A stretch of DNA of 5,864 nt from NCBI GenBank assembly GCA_030620655.1, contig JAUXEH010000197.1, positions 1 through 5,864 on the forward strand, given 5' to 3'. The position numbers and the translations under genes were made by a program. The DNA comes from Candidatus Aminicenantota bacterium (GTDB lineage Bacteria > Acidobacteriota > Aminicenantia > Aminicenantales > Aminicenantaceae). Position 1 is the stretch's first letter. Each line of letters begins with the position of its first letter. Below are positions 5,831 through 5,864 of the stretch, piece after piece. Under the pieces are notes generated by a model. The model worked only from the letters and a program-made list of their open reading frames with translations. It was not told where the DNA came from and did no database searches.

Positions 5831-5858
5831 TGAATAATTCAGAGTCCTGAATTGTTCA
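5831..5858. repeat. Compact palindromic element with twin TGAAnnnTTCA sites
   Basis: AATTCAG (5836-5842) and CTGAATT (5847-5853) form a perfect 7-bp inverted repeat around AGTC. Pairing extends to 11 bp (5832-5857) with one T-G position. Seen another way, the element holds two short palindromes, TGAATAATTCA (5831-5841) and TGAATTGTTCA (5848-5858), set 17 bp apart, as in tandem operator sites. It lacks a following T-tract on either strand within the window. The function is not identifiable from sequence. Confidence 0.5.
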
Positions 5859-5864
5859 CGGGTC

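Noticed and set aside
5830..5850. Six-codon plus-strand frame starting in ATTTATG
   Set aside because: No ribosome binding site at proper distance, and it lies within the palindromic element.
5594..5864. tRNA, small RNA, CRISPR or intrinsic terminator in the non-coding right end
   Set aside because: No cloverleaf, no repeat-spacer array and no GC-rich hairpin followed by a T-tract was found. Only the hairpin, the inverted repeats and the candidate promoter are supported.

Overview
The window comes from a Gram-negative bacterium of fairly high GC content. An outer-membrane beta-barrel tail ending in Phe sits beside a polyphosphate kinase 2 gene, an NTT/HEAT transporter, a cyclic-nucleotide-binding protein and a receiver protein. 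This gene mix fits a Desulfobacterota (deltaproteobacterial) or similar environmental lineage, but the assignment is inferred from gene content and is not firm.

Layout, left to right. Positions 1-237 (+) hold the C-terminal end of an outer-membrane beta-barrel protein whose start lies outside the window. Its stop codon overlaps the stop of a gene on the other strand, so the two genes converge with no space between them. From there to 5593 every gene is on the minus strand, and in transcription order they are: two-domain PPK2 polyphosphate:AMP phosphotransferase (5593-4106), 942-aa NTT-like membrane transporter with a HEAT-repeat tail (4057-1229), single-domain cyclic-nucleotide-binding protein (1156-731), and a receiver-only response regulator with a coiled-coil tail (716-234). 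The gaps are 48, 72 and 14 bp, which suggests one operon, with a possible extra promoter ahead of the cyclic-nucleotide-binding gene. Positions 5594-5864 are non-coding and rich in inverted repeats. They include a candidate promoter and a 40-nt hairpin that would form the 5' end of the operon mRNA, directly next to the PPK2 ribosome binding site.

How the genes may work together (inference): PPK2 recharges AMP to ADP from polyphosphate. The transporter belongs to the superfamily of ATP/ADP translocases and carries a large cytosolic HEAT scaffold. The small cyclic-nucleotide-binding protein looks like the detached form of a domain that is fused to NTT-HEAT proteins in other free-living bacteria. 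The receiver protein could link the set to a phosphorelay. The set reads as a candidate adenylate, energy or stress module. The transported substrate, the ligand and the partner kinase cannot be read from the sequence.
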